Origin: Calcarisporiella thermophila CBS 279.70
Lineage: Eukaryota; Calcarisporiellomycota
Assembly (NCBI RefSeq): GCF_041956535.1
Contig: NW_027192202.1
Coordinates: 110,018-174,017, forward strand
Direction: 5' to 3'
Length of the DNA: 64,000 nucleotides
Within the stretch, counting starts at the first letter, position 1. The number at the start of each line of letters is the position of its first letter. The notes below the pieces were generated by a model. That model saw only the letters and a list, made by a program, of their open reading frames with translations, did no database searches and was not told the DNA's origin. Below, piece after piece: positions 1 through 10,545 of this stretch. The position numbers and the translations under genes are program-made.

Positions 1-397
1 GATTAGCTCCGAAAATTTAAAATATATAATAATAATATATTACCGATAGTCAACTCCCGATTTCTGTTGCGTGGAAACTCGGGAATGTGGAAGTTAGCGT
101 TAGAAATCCTAAAAGTACATAAAATCTTGTTGATTTTGAACAGTACTAGCCTTAAATAAGAACTAGAAAATAGATGGAAATAGTAGAATAGATATAATGT
201 TATAACAAGAGAAGCATTTTCACATACCACGTGGTATTTGTAATAGAGTAAATAATGTAGAACAAAGGTACGCTCAATTAAAAAATTGGTCTTCCGTAAG
301 TTGGATGAAAAGATTAGATTGATTGAATTACTAGATTATATCTCGCTTTCGCTAGGCGATTCTCGTTGGTTAAATTCACCACGGTCCAGAACATATC
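1..397. other. AT-rich intergenic sequence
   Basis: AT-rich sequence with no reading frame I can support on either strand and no RNA gene. The 75-codon minus-strand frame here is rich in Leu, Phe and Tyr, as expected by chance in AT-rich DNA. Confidence 0.5.
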
Positions 398-490
398 TGT
401 TGTGAAGTGTAGCAACTTTAACCAGCGAGAAGTTGGCTATCGAATTGAAAGTCTTAGCTAATTGAGGACTCCTTTTTGTTCGTTGCGATC
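398..490. repeat. Left copy of a diverged direct repeat
   Basis: About 90 bp that align without gaps to 2020-2110 in the same orientation, at roughly 74% identity by eye. Blocks such as 'gagaag-tggctatcga' and 'ttgagga-tcct-tttgtt' are shared. Most mismatches are transitions. The pair encloses the GC-rich block at 500-1900, so it may mark the ends of an old inserted element (inference). Confidence 0.65.
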
Positions 491-499
491 ACTGGTGTG

Positions 500-1900
500 G
501 GCCTCGCTAAGTTTGTAATTGTGACTACGCCAATGTTGCATCAAATCTCAAGCGCTTTCTCCTACGATGAACTAAGTAGGCAATCACGGCCAAACTCGTC
601 TGGTCCCTTGGTTCCAGCAAGCAATGCTAGCCTACCCCCAGAGCCCAATCCAAGGCACCCGGCCACAGCAAGTACAGCTGGCCACCCGTGGCTCAAGGCA
701 ACCTTGAGCCCGCCTGACGCAATTGCGCTGAAGTCCTCAGCGCTCATCTTGACACGCAGGTTTTCACGGCACTCCCCACTGCCTCCAACGCACCAGCAGC
801 CTCGGAAGTCTCCCTGAATGTACATCCAGCATCCGACATCATCATCCGGACAATTTTGGATAGCGTTGTCGAGTCCACCCAGCAGCAGTGACCGCGTGAT
901 CTAGAGTTCAACTCGTGTATCAACACTTGGCCCGTCGGTGGGACTCAAGATAGGTCCTCGTTAGTGTCCAGCAATAACGTGGCAACCCTGGAGTCCTTTA
1001 GCACTGGGTCAACCACCACGGCACACGCAGTCGCGGCAGCGCGGCGAGTAGCACACAGCGAACACTCTCCAGCATCCTGTAAATAGGCAAGGTACCCGAC
1101 GGCCATGCAGATCTTGGCATATGCTGGCTCCAATACGGAGCCAGCATTGGACAACAGGTACGAGCCCATGAACCCGTGCACTCCCTCACTCTCCAGCCTC
1201 GCCCTCAGCGTATCTGGATGGCATGAAGTGTAATGGTGTGTGCCGCGCCACTTGTACCCATGGGTGCACGGCCAATCTCGTATTGCCGAACGAAACGGTG
1301 CCCCATACAACATCCCCCACGGCCCGAATCCCAGCCAGCGCCCGGTGGGTGTGGGACTTTCCACCGCTGGCTAAGCGACTTCGGGCCATGGACTAATTGG
1401 CGTGGGGCTACAATGGTCACATCCAACCCCGGTGCACTGCGGGACTGCGTGTGTGGAGTTGAGTATACTCCCACGTGCAGCTGCCCAGACTTCAGTCCAG
1501 ACTTGGTCCTGCCCACGCACCCATAAGCTGACGCCCGGGGATCGTGCTTTGGCGGCCTCAGCCCAGCTATCCAATGCCGTGCCAACGGCTGCCAACCTCG
1601 GGCTGGTGTCGCCCCAACCAACGTGCCTGTGGGCACATACTCCGCACTGCCCCACCAATCGGGTCCGAAGCCATATGTTCGAACAGTCTCTCCAGATCCG
1701 AGAGAGGAAGCAGCGTCTGTGAATACTCCACAACTTCCTCGGCAATACGGTGCCGCTGCACAAGGAGCACGGCTTGCACACTGACCATCAATTGCGGTGG
1801 GAAATCAATTGGGCCAGCTTCATCGAGGACCTCTGCGATCTTCCTCCGCTGTGAGCTATATATTGACATTTTAGATATGGATCCGTTCTCTATTACAGCA
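500..1900 (-). other. GC-rich block with overlapping minus-strand frames, possible degenerate gene or element
   Basis: This block is clearly more GC-rich than the AT-rich DNA on both sides. On the minus strand, long open frames lie one after another in different phases (about 1567-1938, 1205-1636, 945-1364, 744-926, 562-825). The first contains a plausible alpha-helical stretch (QRRKIAEVLDE, then HRIAEEVVEYSQ). No single frame spans the block and I recognise no domain. Diverged direct repeats stand just outside it. It could be a decayed mobile element, a frameshifted pseudogene, or a multi-exon gene whose splicing I could not resolve. I found no transposase, reverse transcriptase or integrase motif. 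Confidence 0.35.
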
Positions 1901-2018
1901 TTGCCATGAGTCATGATGGAAGCTCGACAAGAAGGCAAGTAAGAAAATTTTTGTGAAGACGAGTGACGGAGATGATCGAGTGAAGTAGGCTGGAGTTTCG
2001 ACTTTTAAGAGTGGAAGG

Positions 2019-2110
2019 TTGTTGTGAGGTGTGGTAAATTTAACCAATGAGAAGTCGGCTATCGAGCTAGTGATTTTGGCCAGTTGAGGATTCCTCTTTG
2101 TTTGTCGCGA
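2019..2110. repeat. Right copy of a diverged direct repeat
   Basis: Second member of the direct repeat pair, the other being 398-490. The spacing between copies is about 1.62 kb. I saw no clear target-site duplication outside the repeats and no further copy in this window. Confidence 0.65.
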
Positions 2111-2696
2111 TTTCCTCGGTCGACGCAAACTTTTTTTTTGATCAATTGATGGAAACATTTATTAGTTTCCAAATATGACAAGAAGTTAATTTGATTACAA
2201 AGAGGGAAAATTATATGAAGGGATAAGATTGGATGGCAGAGATATTCGGGAATAACTTACGTGTGATCATGAAAAGGAAGAATAAGAAGGAGTAGAGAAG
2301 AAAATAAAAAGAAAGACAGAGTGAAAATGAAATATAAGAATAGCGTGTATGTAATGTTCCTATAGTAATTGGGTATTCGGTGAGAGGAATAGGTTGTAAA
2401 GGAGAATTAAAAGGAAATGGAATAGAGGGTGTATAAGCGGTCACTCCAGTACTATCAGCTCCTCCTTTTACCACTCCTTGTTTGCACCACCTTTTTCGGA
2501 GAACAATTAAGAAGTAGTAATAGCAGAGTAACCAGACACAACAGGAACTGAGAGCAAGGGTTAGGAGAGACAGTATTAATGGAAAGACAAGGCACGACAG
2601 GACGGCACTTTTTTCCAAGCCACTTTCCAAACCCTACTGCGCCATAGATCCATATATTATAGAATTTCCACCACAACCACAACAAGTGGTCAATTG
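2111..2696. other. Intergenic sequence upstream of tRNA-Gln
   Basis: AT-rich. Hydrophobic minus-strand frames at 2211-2630 and 2455-2685 begin only with TTG and contain no usable ATG, so I do not call a gene. A membrane-protein exon with an unseen upstream start cannot be excluded. Confidence 0.35.
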
Positions 2697-2768
2697 GGTC
2701 CTATGGTGTAATCGGTAGCACCCAGGACTTTGAATCCTGTAACCTGAGTTCGATTCTCAGTGGGACCA
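2697..2768 (+). tRNA. tRNA-Gln (anticodon TTG)
   Basis: A full cloverleaf can be drawn. The acceptor stem pairs GGTCCTA with TGGGACC (one G-T pair); base 2768 is the discriminator A. The anticodon stem is CAGGA/TCCTG around loop CTTTGAA, giving anticodon TTG at 2730-2732, which reads CAA. The T arm is CTGAG-TTCGATT-CTCAG. No intron is present. CCA is not encoded, as usual in eukaryotes. It delivers glutamine at CAA codons in cytosolic translation. Confidence 0.95.
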
Positions 2769-2776
2769 TCTCTTTA

Positions 2777-2781
2777 TTTTT
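2777..2781 (+). terminator. RNA polymerase III oligo-T terminator of tRNA-Gln
   Basis: A run of five T on the coding strand begins 9 bases after the tRNA discriminator, the usual Pol III stop signal. Confidence 0.7.
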
Positions 2782-2888
2782 GGGTCGAGGTTTTTTATTT
2801 TTTCAATTTTTTTTATGCTTCACTCTCACTTCTTTTTATTTTATTTCGATGCAAACAGGATGCATTACAATGAACAACACAATTTATT

Positions 2889-4650
2889 TCATACAATCCT
2901 TTTCATCATCAAGTCTCGATACATATCTACATTCTCCCAAGTTAACTTAACCAACTGCCGTCTAGTTAAAGGCTTGCGGGTAAAAGGGCATAGGTTCCGG
3001 GATTTAGGCGCATTCAGAATTTTAACCCAATTGTTGTAGTCGCACACATATCTGCGTAGAGCACAAATGCAAGAGATAGGCGAATTAACTCCTCTATAGT
3101 GAGAAAATAAAAAATGAGGCATACCCGTCCGGTGATATAGCCGGTTCCCTCATGGGTTGGTGAGTGATCATATCCGTTATGTCGGGCACCGGGTTAGTAG
3201 CCGCTAGTTCGATTTCGCGCTTATTTTTGAGGCGCTTGCTCTTTCCGCAGTAAGTGTTGGCCTTGACAAGATGCCGGTAGCTTGCTCGTAGCTCTGTGAC
3301 GAGGACACAAGGGAGGGGAGAGGCGAGATTTCCCGAGCTAACGAGAGTGTTGTAGGCATGATGGAGTTGGAATCCAGCGCGTCCAGGAAACTGTTTAGAG
3401 AGGAGGCCCCATGGGACGCGTGATTCGTCAAAGTTCTTGTCTGTGTCGGATTGAGGTTTGTCTGAATTTGAGGCGAAAGCCGAGAGTTGCCTGAGAAGTA
3501 GTGCTTGCTCTTCAGGAGTGAATTCGGAAGAATTAAAGGATTCTGTCTGATCGGGGGGCAGCAAGCGGTAGAGATATTCATCAGGGTCAGCTGCTAGTGC
3601 CAGCTCCGCGAGGAGCTGTTGAAGCTTTGGGTCAGAGAAACCGTAATAGAGCGGACCACTTATTACCATTGGAAGCATTAGTATTAACATCGAAAGAGTT
3701 TAGCCTAAGCGTGCATTGAAAAGGTTACCTTATTCTTGTATTTTTTGTGGATCGATAGGCTAGGCATACTTCTGTCCATGGCTGGGTGGGCGTATTGCCT
3801 TGGTAGCGTTTTCCTGTTGCTTTTTCCTCCACTAAGAATAATGGTTTCCCCTCAGGCCCCTCTTCAATAGACATCAGGAACTCTCTATCCCACTCTATAC
3901 GAAGCGCAAGAAATCCGGGTGGATATATGTGATGATAGAGTGCTGTTTGAGAGGACCAATAATCTGGATGAGGGTGATATCGGCCGAGCGAGAGGATGGT
4001 AGTTGGAGTTGAATCGAGTTTAAGAGGGAGTAGGGTCGTATTTTCTTCCTGAACTATCTTTGTGCCTATGTCTACATTAGTTTTCTCGAAATTCTTCGCC
4101 AGCAACTGCTCATCAAGGATAGCTTCTCTCCGCTGTCTCCCCTTTTTCCTGGTTCCCTCTTTTACGGCTTCTTCCGACTCAGCTACTAGTGTAGCGGAAT
4201 TAATTGCTTTTTCTAGCTTCCGTCTTAATGCTCTCGATTTTACAGGATCCGCAAGCTGATCTAAAACGGCCTGCTCGTCACCCCCATGAATCTCCAGAGC
4301 TAAATGCGCCTCTTCTCTTGAGAGCGAGGCCACCATAAGCATCTCGAGCTGTCAGTCAATTCAATCAGGGAAAATATCAGCATTTGTGGCATTTTGACCC
4401 AAATACACTCAGTTATAACCACCTTTTCATTTTCGAGCCTTTCCCTCCTCTTCTTGAATTGAGCCTGCAGTTTTGCAACTCGTTCGTTGACAATGCGTCT
4501 TTGCTCTTCGGTGAGAAAATCATCTTCATCATTGAGGAAAGTAGTGGCAGAAAGCGGAGGATCTACAGTGGCATGAGGACATGGAGAAGTACTGCGGGAA
4601 TGATTTTGCGGTGTGGCCAAAGAATCTGTACTCAGTTTTCGCTTCGACAT
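2889..4650 (-). CDS. FYR-domain protein with C-terminal U-box, putative chromatin-linked ubiquitin ligase
   Basis: Four exons (4650-4423, 4348-3729, 3658-3125, 3051-2889) close in phase to give 514 aa. The ATG at 4650 is the first in frame. Residues about 45-70 are a charged helix (EEQRRIVNERVAKLQ). Residues about 80-115 (LSREEAHLALEIHGGDEQAV) look like a CUE/UBA-type ubiquitin-binding helix bundle. Residues about 200-310 carry the FYRN/FYRC pattern: LGRYHPHPDYW, IYPPGFLALRIEWD, then GPLYYGFSDPKLQQLL. The last 65 residues match a U-box: ITHQPMREPAISPDGY, then CPFTRKPLTRRQL. FYR domains occur in MLL/Trithorax-type proteins and TBRG1; U-boxes recruit E2 enzymes. A nuclear ubiquitin ligase role is inference. 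The exon 3/4 junction falls inside the U-box, which supports the splice model. Confidence 0.75.
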
Positions 4651-5418
4651 TGCATTTATGAATAGGAGGGAAATAAAGCGCGTTCGACGCGTTACTTCAC
4701 GGTACTGCGGCGCAGCAATTAATTAATTGTCATTTGCCTATAGACATGAAATCATTTTTAGTGCAATCGATACACAATCACTTGTAGTAGCTTTCCAAAA
4801 ACCACTATCAAAATTCTCCCTTCCTCTAGTAAGTTTTTCTCTATTTACAGACCTAACTAGTACCTCCCCCAATAATTACCTTAATATTTACTTCGATATT
4901 TACTTTATTAATTAAATTAATATTTAAACTAATACTTACCCTCATACGCTCCTTAGGCCATATTTAAAACCCTGTAATACAGTTGGTTAGTGCCAGCCGC
5001 ATTTTTATTCACTCTTAAACCCCCTTAGCACCTTATTAAATTGGATAGAGAGGTCTGCAACAGCGTCTGAAGGCAGGAGGAAACCTCAAAGAGGGAAAGA
5101 TTTTGCTCGCTAGCGGTATAAACCTATTTCCTTTGAGATAATCAACCATTGCTCCCGAACCTCTATCCTATACCAGGAATTTTTCCCAAAAATACAATCT
5201 CCTGTGTATGAAATTATGTACATAAAGCTTCGAAGAAATAGTAGTCAAGGATTCCATAGGAGACCGCCAAGAGAGTGGGATGGAATTCCCCACTTAAACC
5301 AAACTCCCTTGGATACAAGAACGAAAATATAATTCCTTGACACCATTTCTTCTTTTGACACCTCCCCCCTCCCCCTCCCCCTCCCCCTCTTCCAGCCCCA
5401 TCCAAATAAACTGTATAA
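4651..5418. other. Intergenic sequence with a C-rich microsatellite
   Basis: AT-rich and without a convincing gene. An imperfect CCCCCT tandem run lies at about 5361-5391. The frames at 4727-4915 and 5214-5405 look random. Confidence 0.45.
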
Positions 5419-5646
5419 TTATAGTGCCAACTTCATAATCCGTTTGCACAATCCCTCGATATCTAGCGCTGGCCCAAGTGATTCAATCCTTGTAATATGC
5501 CTTTTAACCCCTGGTGTTTTCTTCTCCTCCGTCTCTTCATTATGCTTCGGAGGATGTTTCGTCGCCCGCTTATCCTTTTTTGTAAGGATTTTCTGGTTGA
5601 CTTCTACTTTCTCGTCTCCCGCAGAATCGCTATACGCATAAATCAT
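5419..5646 (-). CDS. Small hypothetical protein, charged
   Basis: A 75-codon frame with a true ATG. The protein is hydrophilic, rich in Lys and Glu (EKVEVNQKILTKKDKRATKH), and ends in a short helix (LCKRIMKLAL). It has no signal peptide, membrane segment or known motif. The composition looks more like protein than the surrounding AT-rich noise, and it stands alone in a 2.8 kb gene-poor stretch. It could be a genuine small protein, one exon of a larger gene, or chance. Confidence 0.3.
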   Translation of the reverse strand: MIYAYSDSAGDEKVEVNQKILTKKDKRATKHPPKHNEETEEKKTPGVKRHITRIESLGPALDIEGLCKRIMKLAL

Positions 5647-7429
5647 GTTGTTTTCGTATGAACACGAAAAGAAGGTCGAAAACTTAGGTTTTCAACCACC
5701 ACAAGCGTGCGAGTGAACCAAACCGCCTCCAAACCGAAAGCTTCAACTAAACAGAACAATCAAACGCGAAAAAGTCGGGCGAGGCGAAAAAAATACCGTC
5801 CAGCCTCGGATTAAGTAGTATTAATATCTCTCTCTATGCTAGAGTTTCGATCAAGCTTGCTCTAAATTTTGTGATCGAATAGAAATTTTCTTCTAGAAGT
5901 GATATATCCACACCAATTAATCATATACTGAAAACGTGGTGAACTTTGTGACTATTTTTGGACTACAAAATTTATCTTCCATCATCCATCAAAAACAACA
6001 GCAAAGGGTGATCCAGTCAACTACTGTATATAATTCGGCCAAGTGTATCACTTGCACGGCCGCCGAGCCTCCCCTACCATCTAAGCTGCTGAAACTGAGC
6101 GCGATAGTTTCAAAACTTCAAATTGCTAAGCATGCTTTTACAATTGAAGTTCCCGTCGAGTGATGGGAAAACTTATTTCTAAGGTTGATTCCGGTGATTG
6201 TGGGATGAGATGGACTATCTCGCACTATAGCAATGCATTATCAATTGACGATAGATGCAATCACAATAATTTTGTTAACTCGCTCTTAACCATGTAATTG
6301 ACCCATATGGTACGGATTAAAGTGAACAGGTTGGAAAAGTTCCGCTCTATTTCAGGCACCACATCCATATATGGATGTGGTGCCTGAGAGAAGATTTCAT
6401 TGTGAATAGAAAATAGAATGAATGAAAATAAAATGACGCATCCAAACTAAAAAGATTTCTCTTTTTGGAAAGTCAATGTTAGTATACCATTTGCTCCTAC
6501 ATTCAAAGTCCTTAACAATGCCGCAAATTTGTAATTGCGGATGGGATAATCTCATCCAGTATCAAGTTTAAGAATAAAAAAAAGGTTTCCACTTTTTATC
6601 TCATATCTAAACGCTACTTTTAATACCACCTGAGCATCATCTAAGATATAGATATCGGTGGCCGTGTATGGTTGAAGAGTGTAAGGCTGTAGGCGCAAAG
6701 AGACTGCTCATTTCCATTCGCAATGCCTCGGGAGAAACAACGCATTTTCTAGGTCTCGTCCAAGGTTAAAACGAGTGGGCGATAGCAAGCCTGCCACGTT
6801 ACTGTTGAAATGCGCTCCATCTCTCCACGTGGGGCGACCGGGCTTTCGGCCATGACCTCATTCGATTTGTGTACGAGCCAATGCTACACACTACTAACTG
6901 CATAACATACATGACCTATTATGAGGGCAGCTGTGTTAGAGTTGACCTATTGAGGTTATCTTGTATACTCTACAGTGCGAACAGGGAGTTGTACCTTAGT
7001 TCTTAGATCAGTAGCTATGAGGACCGGATCCGCGGATGTAACCAGACTCTTGAAGCTTGTCGACTCCAGGGGGCGGTATAGGGTCGATATTCCCGTCCGC
7101 TTCGTGCCGATATAATAATGCTTTCACGATAGGCGAAGGGAAGGGAAAATCCAAAATTCCTTGGGAGTACAAATTCACAGCGCACAGCACCGCCATTTTC
7201 TATTCTCATTAAGTAAGGCATCTATTTCCCGACGCTTTCAGCACTGTTTATATGCGCAGATCACATGATCTCGTCGGATTGCTGCTGCCATCGTGGCCTG
7301 GCTTCAATAGCTCCGTCGAAACCTTGTACTGGATTGAAAAAAACTCAAACTTTCAGAATAGAGATATAATAGTATAGGGGAAGGAGAGGAGGGGGTGGAG
7401 AAGGGGTGCGGCTTTATGCGCTGTGAACA
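5647..7429. other. Gene-poor intergenic region
   Basis: Nearly 1.8 kb without a supportable gene. It holds the perfect palindrome at 6352-6387. A slightly more GC-rich patch at about 6640-7220 carries overlapping short minus-strand frames (7015-7221, 7008-7196) that I could not assign. The last 300 bases presumably contain the promoter of the transcription factor gene; a purine-rich run lies just before its ATG. Confidence 0.4.
6352..6387. repeat. 36-bp perfect palindrome
   Basis: The left arm TCAGGCACCACATCCATA is followed at once by its exact reverse complement, with no spacer; the centre lies between 6369 and 6370. It could extrude as a cruciform or fold as a hairpin in RNA. There is no T-run or gene end beside it, so a terminator role is not supported. 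It may be a fused pair of transposon ends, a protein-binding site, or a replication by-product. Confidence 0.9.
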
Positions 7430-9391
7430 ATGGCAAGAACAGCCTCAGGAGGAAAGCTAGTGGAGTCTGACAGTGATGACGGAACCCAGCTGTGGTTTTC
7501 TTTGAAGGATATCGTCGAGGAGGCAGAGAAGGCGGCGTCCATGGTGGATACGTTCCGCTCAGGCAGGCAGACCGTGGCCCCTTCGGCTATCCAGAAGGCC
7601 TGGAATTATTTGAGGTGTCGACCCAAGGCTACCAAGGCGAAAAAAAAGGGAGATAGCCAGCACGGGGAAACTACCAACCCGCTAACAACTGGGAAAGCCG
7701 AGGAAAAACAAACGATATCTTGGCCCTGCTCGCAGAACGAGAGCTTTGAGTGTAGGCTACAGGTTCATATTAATCTACGAGATATCACCGACCTGCAGAA
7801 CTTGCTTCGCGAGTATCTGCTGAATGAGCCTATAGCGGGTCGACCACACTTTAAAGCGTCAAAAATGCATCGCCAGAAAACTTGCCTCAGCTTTGATTGC
7901 ACCCGCTATATAAAGTACACACAACCATTTACTAAATTGACCAAGGATAGTTTTCAGGATTCCGATTTGTCTGCATTATCTCGTCATTCATTCACTGAAT
8001 ACCTCCTTGACACCTACCTCTCGCCAAGATGTTTCCGCTACCATTGCCCGGTCAACCGCGTGGAGATAAAGAATTCTTTTCTCCGTGGCGAAATTAACAA
8101 GGGATTCCTTTACTCTGCCATCGCATGGAGCGCCCAACACTTGTATCAATACCATCCCAAAGCACATGGCCAAGAGCCCCGTCTCATGGCACTTGCAAAG
8201 TCTTATTTTAAAGAGGCCAAGCGAAGCATCCAAGACGTTTTTGATGAGCCTTCCGAGACCACTGTCTTGACGTCCTATAACATCTACTGCTATCTTCTTG
8301 CAATAAATAATCTACAGGAGGCTCACGCTTATCTCAATATTGCCGTTTCTATGGCACGGCAACTCAGAATCGACTGGGACATCGCGAGCGAAATGGATCC
8401 GCTTAGGAGGGAAGCAAGGAGGCGTCTATGGTAAAGCAAGTTGTAGACCCTGCTTGCATAGGCAACAAAAGGTTGACTTTAATTGCATTTACTTGCATCT
8501 CCTATCAGGTGGGCCCTGTTCAGTCACGAGCAGTGTTCTTTACTCTATGGAGGACGCTCTTTCACGTTGTATATTCCAGAAAACCTACATCTTTACAAGC
8601 CAACCCCTCTCCCCCACGAGGGAGATGATACCCGAAATACTTTGGTTTGTATCCGAAACAAATCCTGTTTTCATATCGAGTTGGCTGATGCTAATATAGA
8701 TGCCTTCTTTGTCCTGCAGCAATTTGTGACCAGTCTGACGAACTGGCATGCTCTTCTTCTCAACCTCCCACAAGTGGATTTCCGCGAGCCCGACGATTAC
8801 GTATTAAAAACGTTCGCGGCTGCCACCTCCATCATCGGCCGATTTTTACCCCCTTCGAACGACAAGAGGTATACCCGCCAAACTAAGCGACTTTCAAGTA
8901 CCGAATGTTTCTTTGAGTCACTATATTGGAGCGCGTGGGCCAGGGTGTGGTATAACTTCCTAGAGCCGGACGGGTCCAGACTGCCATCGCCGTATCGAAT
9001 GGAGACACCCTTAATGCGCATGTTACGTTCGATGGCCATAGAGGAGTGCGCAAGAGCCGCCAACCAAATTTCAACACTCCTCCAGGAAATCGTCCCTCTT
9101 CAAGATGACTGCAGCCCCATACCATACGGCTCCAATTTTCTGGCATGCCAAATACACCAGTACATAGTGGCGCACCATTCGGATTCGCAGATGGGCCGGG
9201 TCGCTTTTCAGCATCTTTACACTACCTATCGCCTGGTGAGCTCGAAAGGCGACCTTTTCTCGCGTTTTTCGACCAAGGGCTATCTAAAGATGGTGCTCGA
9301 TATTCTGGGAGAGATTGGCGCCAAAAGCCCGTATGCAAGAATCCATTTTGCCGACTTCGATTTCCCATCCTTTTTCCGCTCCATCATATAG
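7430..9391 (+). CDS. Fungal-specific transcription factor domain protein
   Basis: Two exons, 7430-8430 and 8509-9391, join in phase to 627 aa; the junction reads RRRLW|WALFS, inside the domain. The middle region from about residue 185 matches the 'Fungal_trans' homology region of Zn2Cys6 regulators: helical segments around LSPRCFRYHCPVNR, then LQEAHAYLNIAVSMARQLRID, REARRRLWWALF and LLYGGRSFTL. The expected N-terminal Cys6 zinc cluster is absent: the first 120 residues have no CX2CX6C pattern, only a basic stretch KATKAKKKG. Either an upstream exon was missed or the protein works without its own zinc cluster. The ATG at 7430 is the first in frame. Targets cannot be predicted. The next gene, on the minus strand, converges on it. 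Confidence 0.75.
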
Positions 9392-9619
9392 TCTTGTATT
9401 TAGTTTGTAACAATAGTTCTTTCCCATGATTTTGTTATGGGTGAGTCATATTTTCGCTAGGTTTCCTGTCGCTATTTCAATGCAATAATAGTTGATATAT
9501 CGAGGATGCTCATGAATAATAGAAAATCAAAAGACGGCAAAATTGATAGACTATATAACAACAATAAAAAAATCCATCGGCCAAACACTTTGAAACTTTT
9601 ATTATCGAGCTCCACTGTA

Positions 9620-10545
9620 CTAGGCTCCATCCTCCATACCGGGGGGGGACACCGTGGATGAGTAAGCAGGGGGGACATCTCTGTAAGTCGGTGGTGCTGA
9701 TGGAGCTGGAGTAGGAGCGTATGGGGTGGGTGGGATATGGATTGCTGCATGGGGAGGTCGCATTGGCGTTATGAATTTCGAGCGAGCCAGGTGTATGTGC
9801 AACCTTTTTTTCTTTGCTTGGAAGGCACCTGGCAACCCACTGAAGTGTCGCTCCATTCTCCAAAGGAGCCCGTATTTTTGCATGTCATCGCGGCTCAAGC
9901 TTCCCAAGAGCGCCAGAAGTCCTGGAATAAACTGAGCGGGCCAAGGAAAATATAACATTAGGATCGTAAATAGGAAAGAACAGGGAGAGGATTTCGAAAT
10001 TACCACTTTTTCGAATTTGCGTTGGTATTTAATTGGAATGTAGATTAGAAAGAACGCGTATATCAATGTAACAAGGACCATGACAAGAACTATTGCCCAC
10101 CAATATTCTTTCGTAATATTGAAAGAATTGCCCAACACACACATGATAACAAAATACGTAATAGGGAAGAGGAGACATCTCCAAAAATTATATGGAAATT
10201 TCTCAGCAAGAAACTGGTCTAATTCCTCCTTTCGTGCACTGAACACCTCACTAGGCATCTAGAACAAATGCTAAGGTCAGAAGACAGAGACAGTATGATT
10301 TTCCGAGTACGTGCTTATCATATTACCAATTCTTCTAGAAATGAATTGTAATCGGTTATCACGAATTGGAGCCCACTACGCCAATGTTGTAATTCAATGG
10401 TTACGAGAATTTCATCTGTCATTGTAATGGGAATATTGGTAGTATAATAAACGTCTTGTACTAAAGTTGCAAAACATCTTTTAAAAGCTAGAATAGCCTC
10501 AAAGTTCATTGGCCAGCGATTTGGTATATGTATGCTCTGCTCCAA
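9620..10545 (-). CDS. Membrane protein with C-terminal PPxY motifs (5' end unresolved)
   Basis: From the ATG at 10258 a frame runs to the stop at 9620 (212 aa). It has three or four hydrophobic segments (CLLFPITYFVIMCVLG, WAIVLVMVLVTLIYAFFLIY, FIPGLLALLG) and a proline-rich tail with PPTY and PPAY, the type of motif bound by WW domains of Rsp5-type ubiquitin ligases. A 72-nt in-frame intron at 9932-10003 (GTAATT...CTCAG, with a CTAAT branch site) is likely, leaving 188 aa from this ATG. TCTAG stands directly before the ATG, and the frame at 10328-10545 ends in a GTAATA donor at the matching phase, so an upstream exon (ending DYNSFLEEL) probably joins in phase 0. That exon has no ATG, so the true start lies further upstream. 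No family recognised. Confidence 0.5.

Noticed and set aside
2211-2685. Hydrophobic minus-strand ORFs as a small membrane protein
   Set aside because: Both open with TTG and have no usable ATG; an in-frame stop lies just upstream. AT-rich DNA gives such frames by chance.
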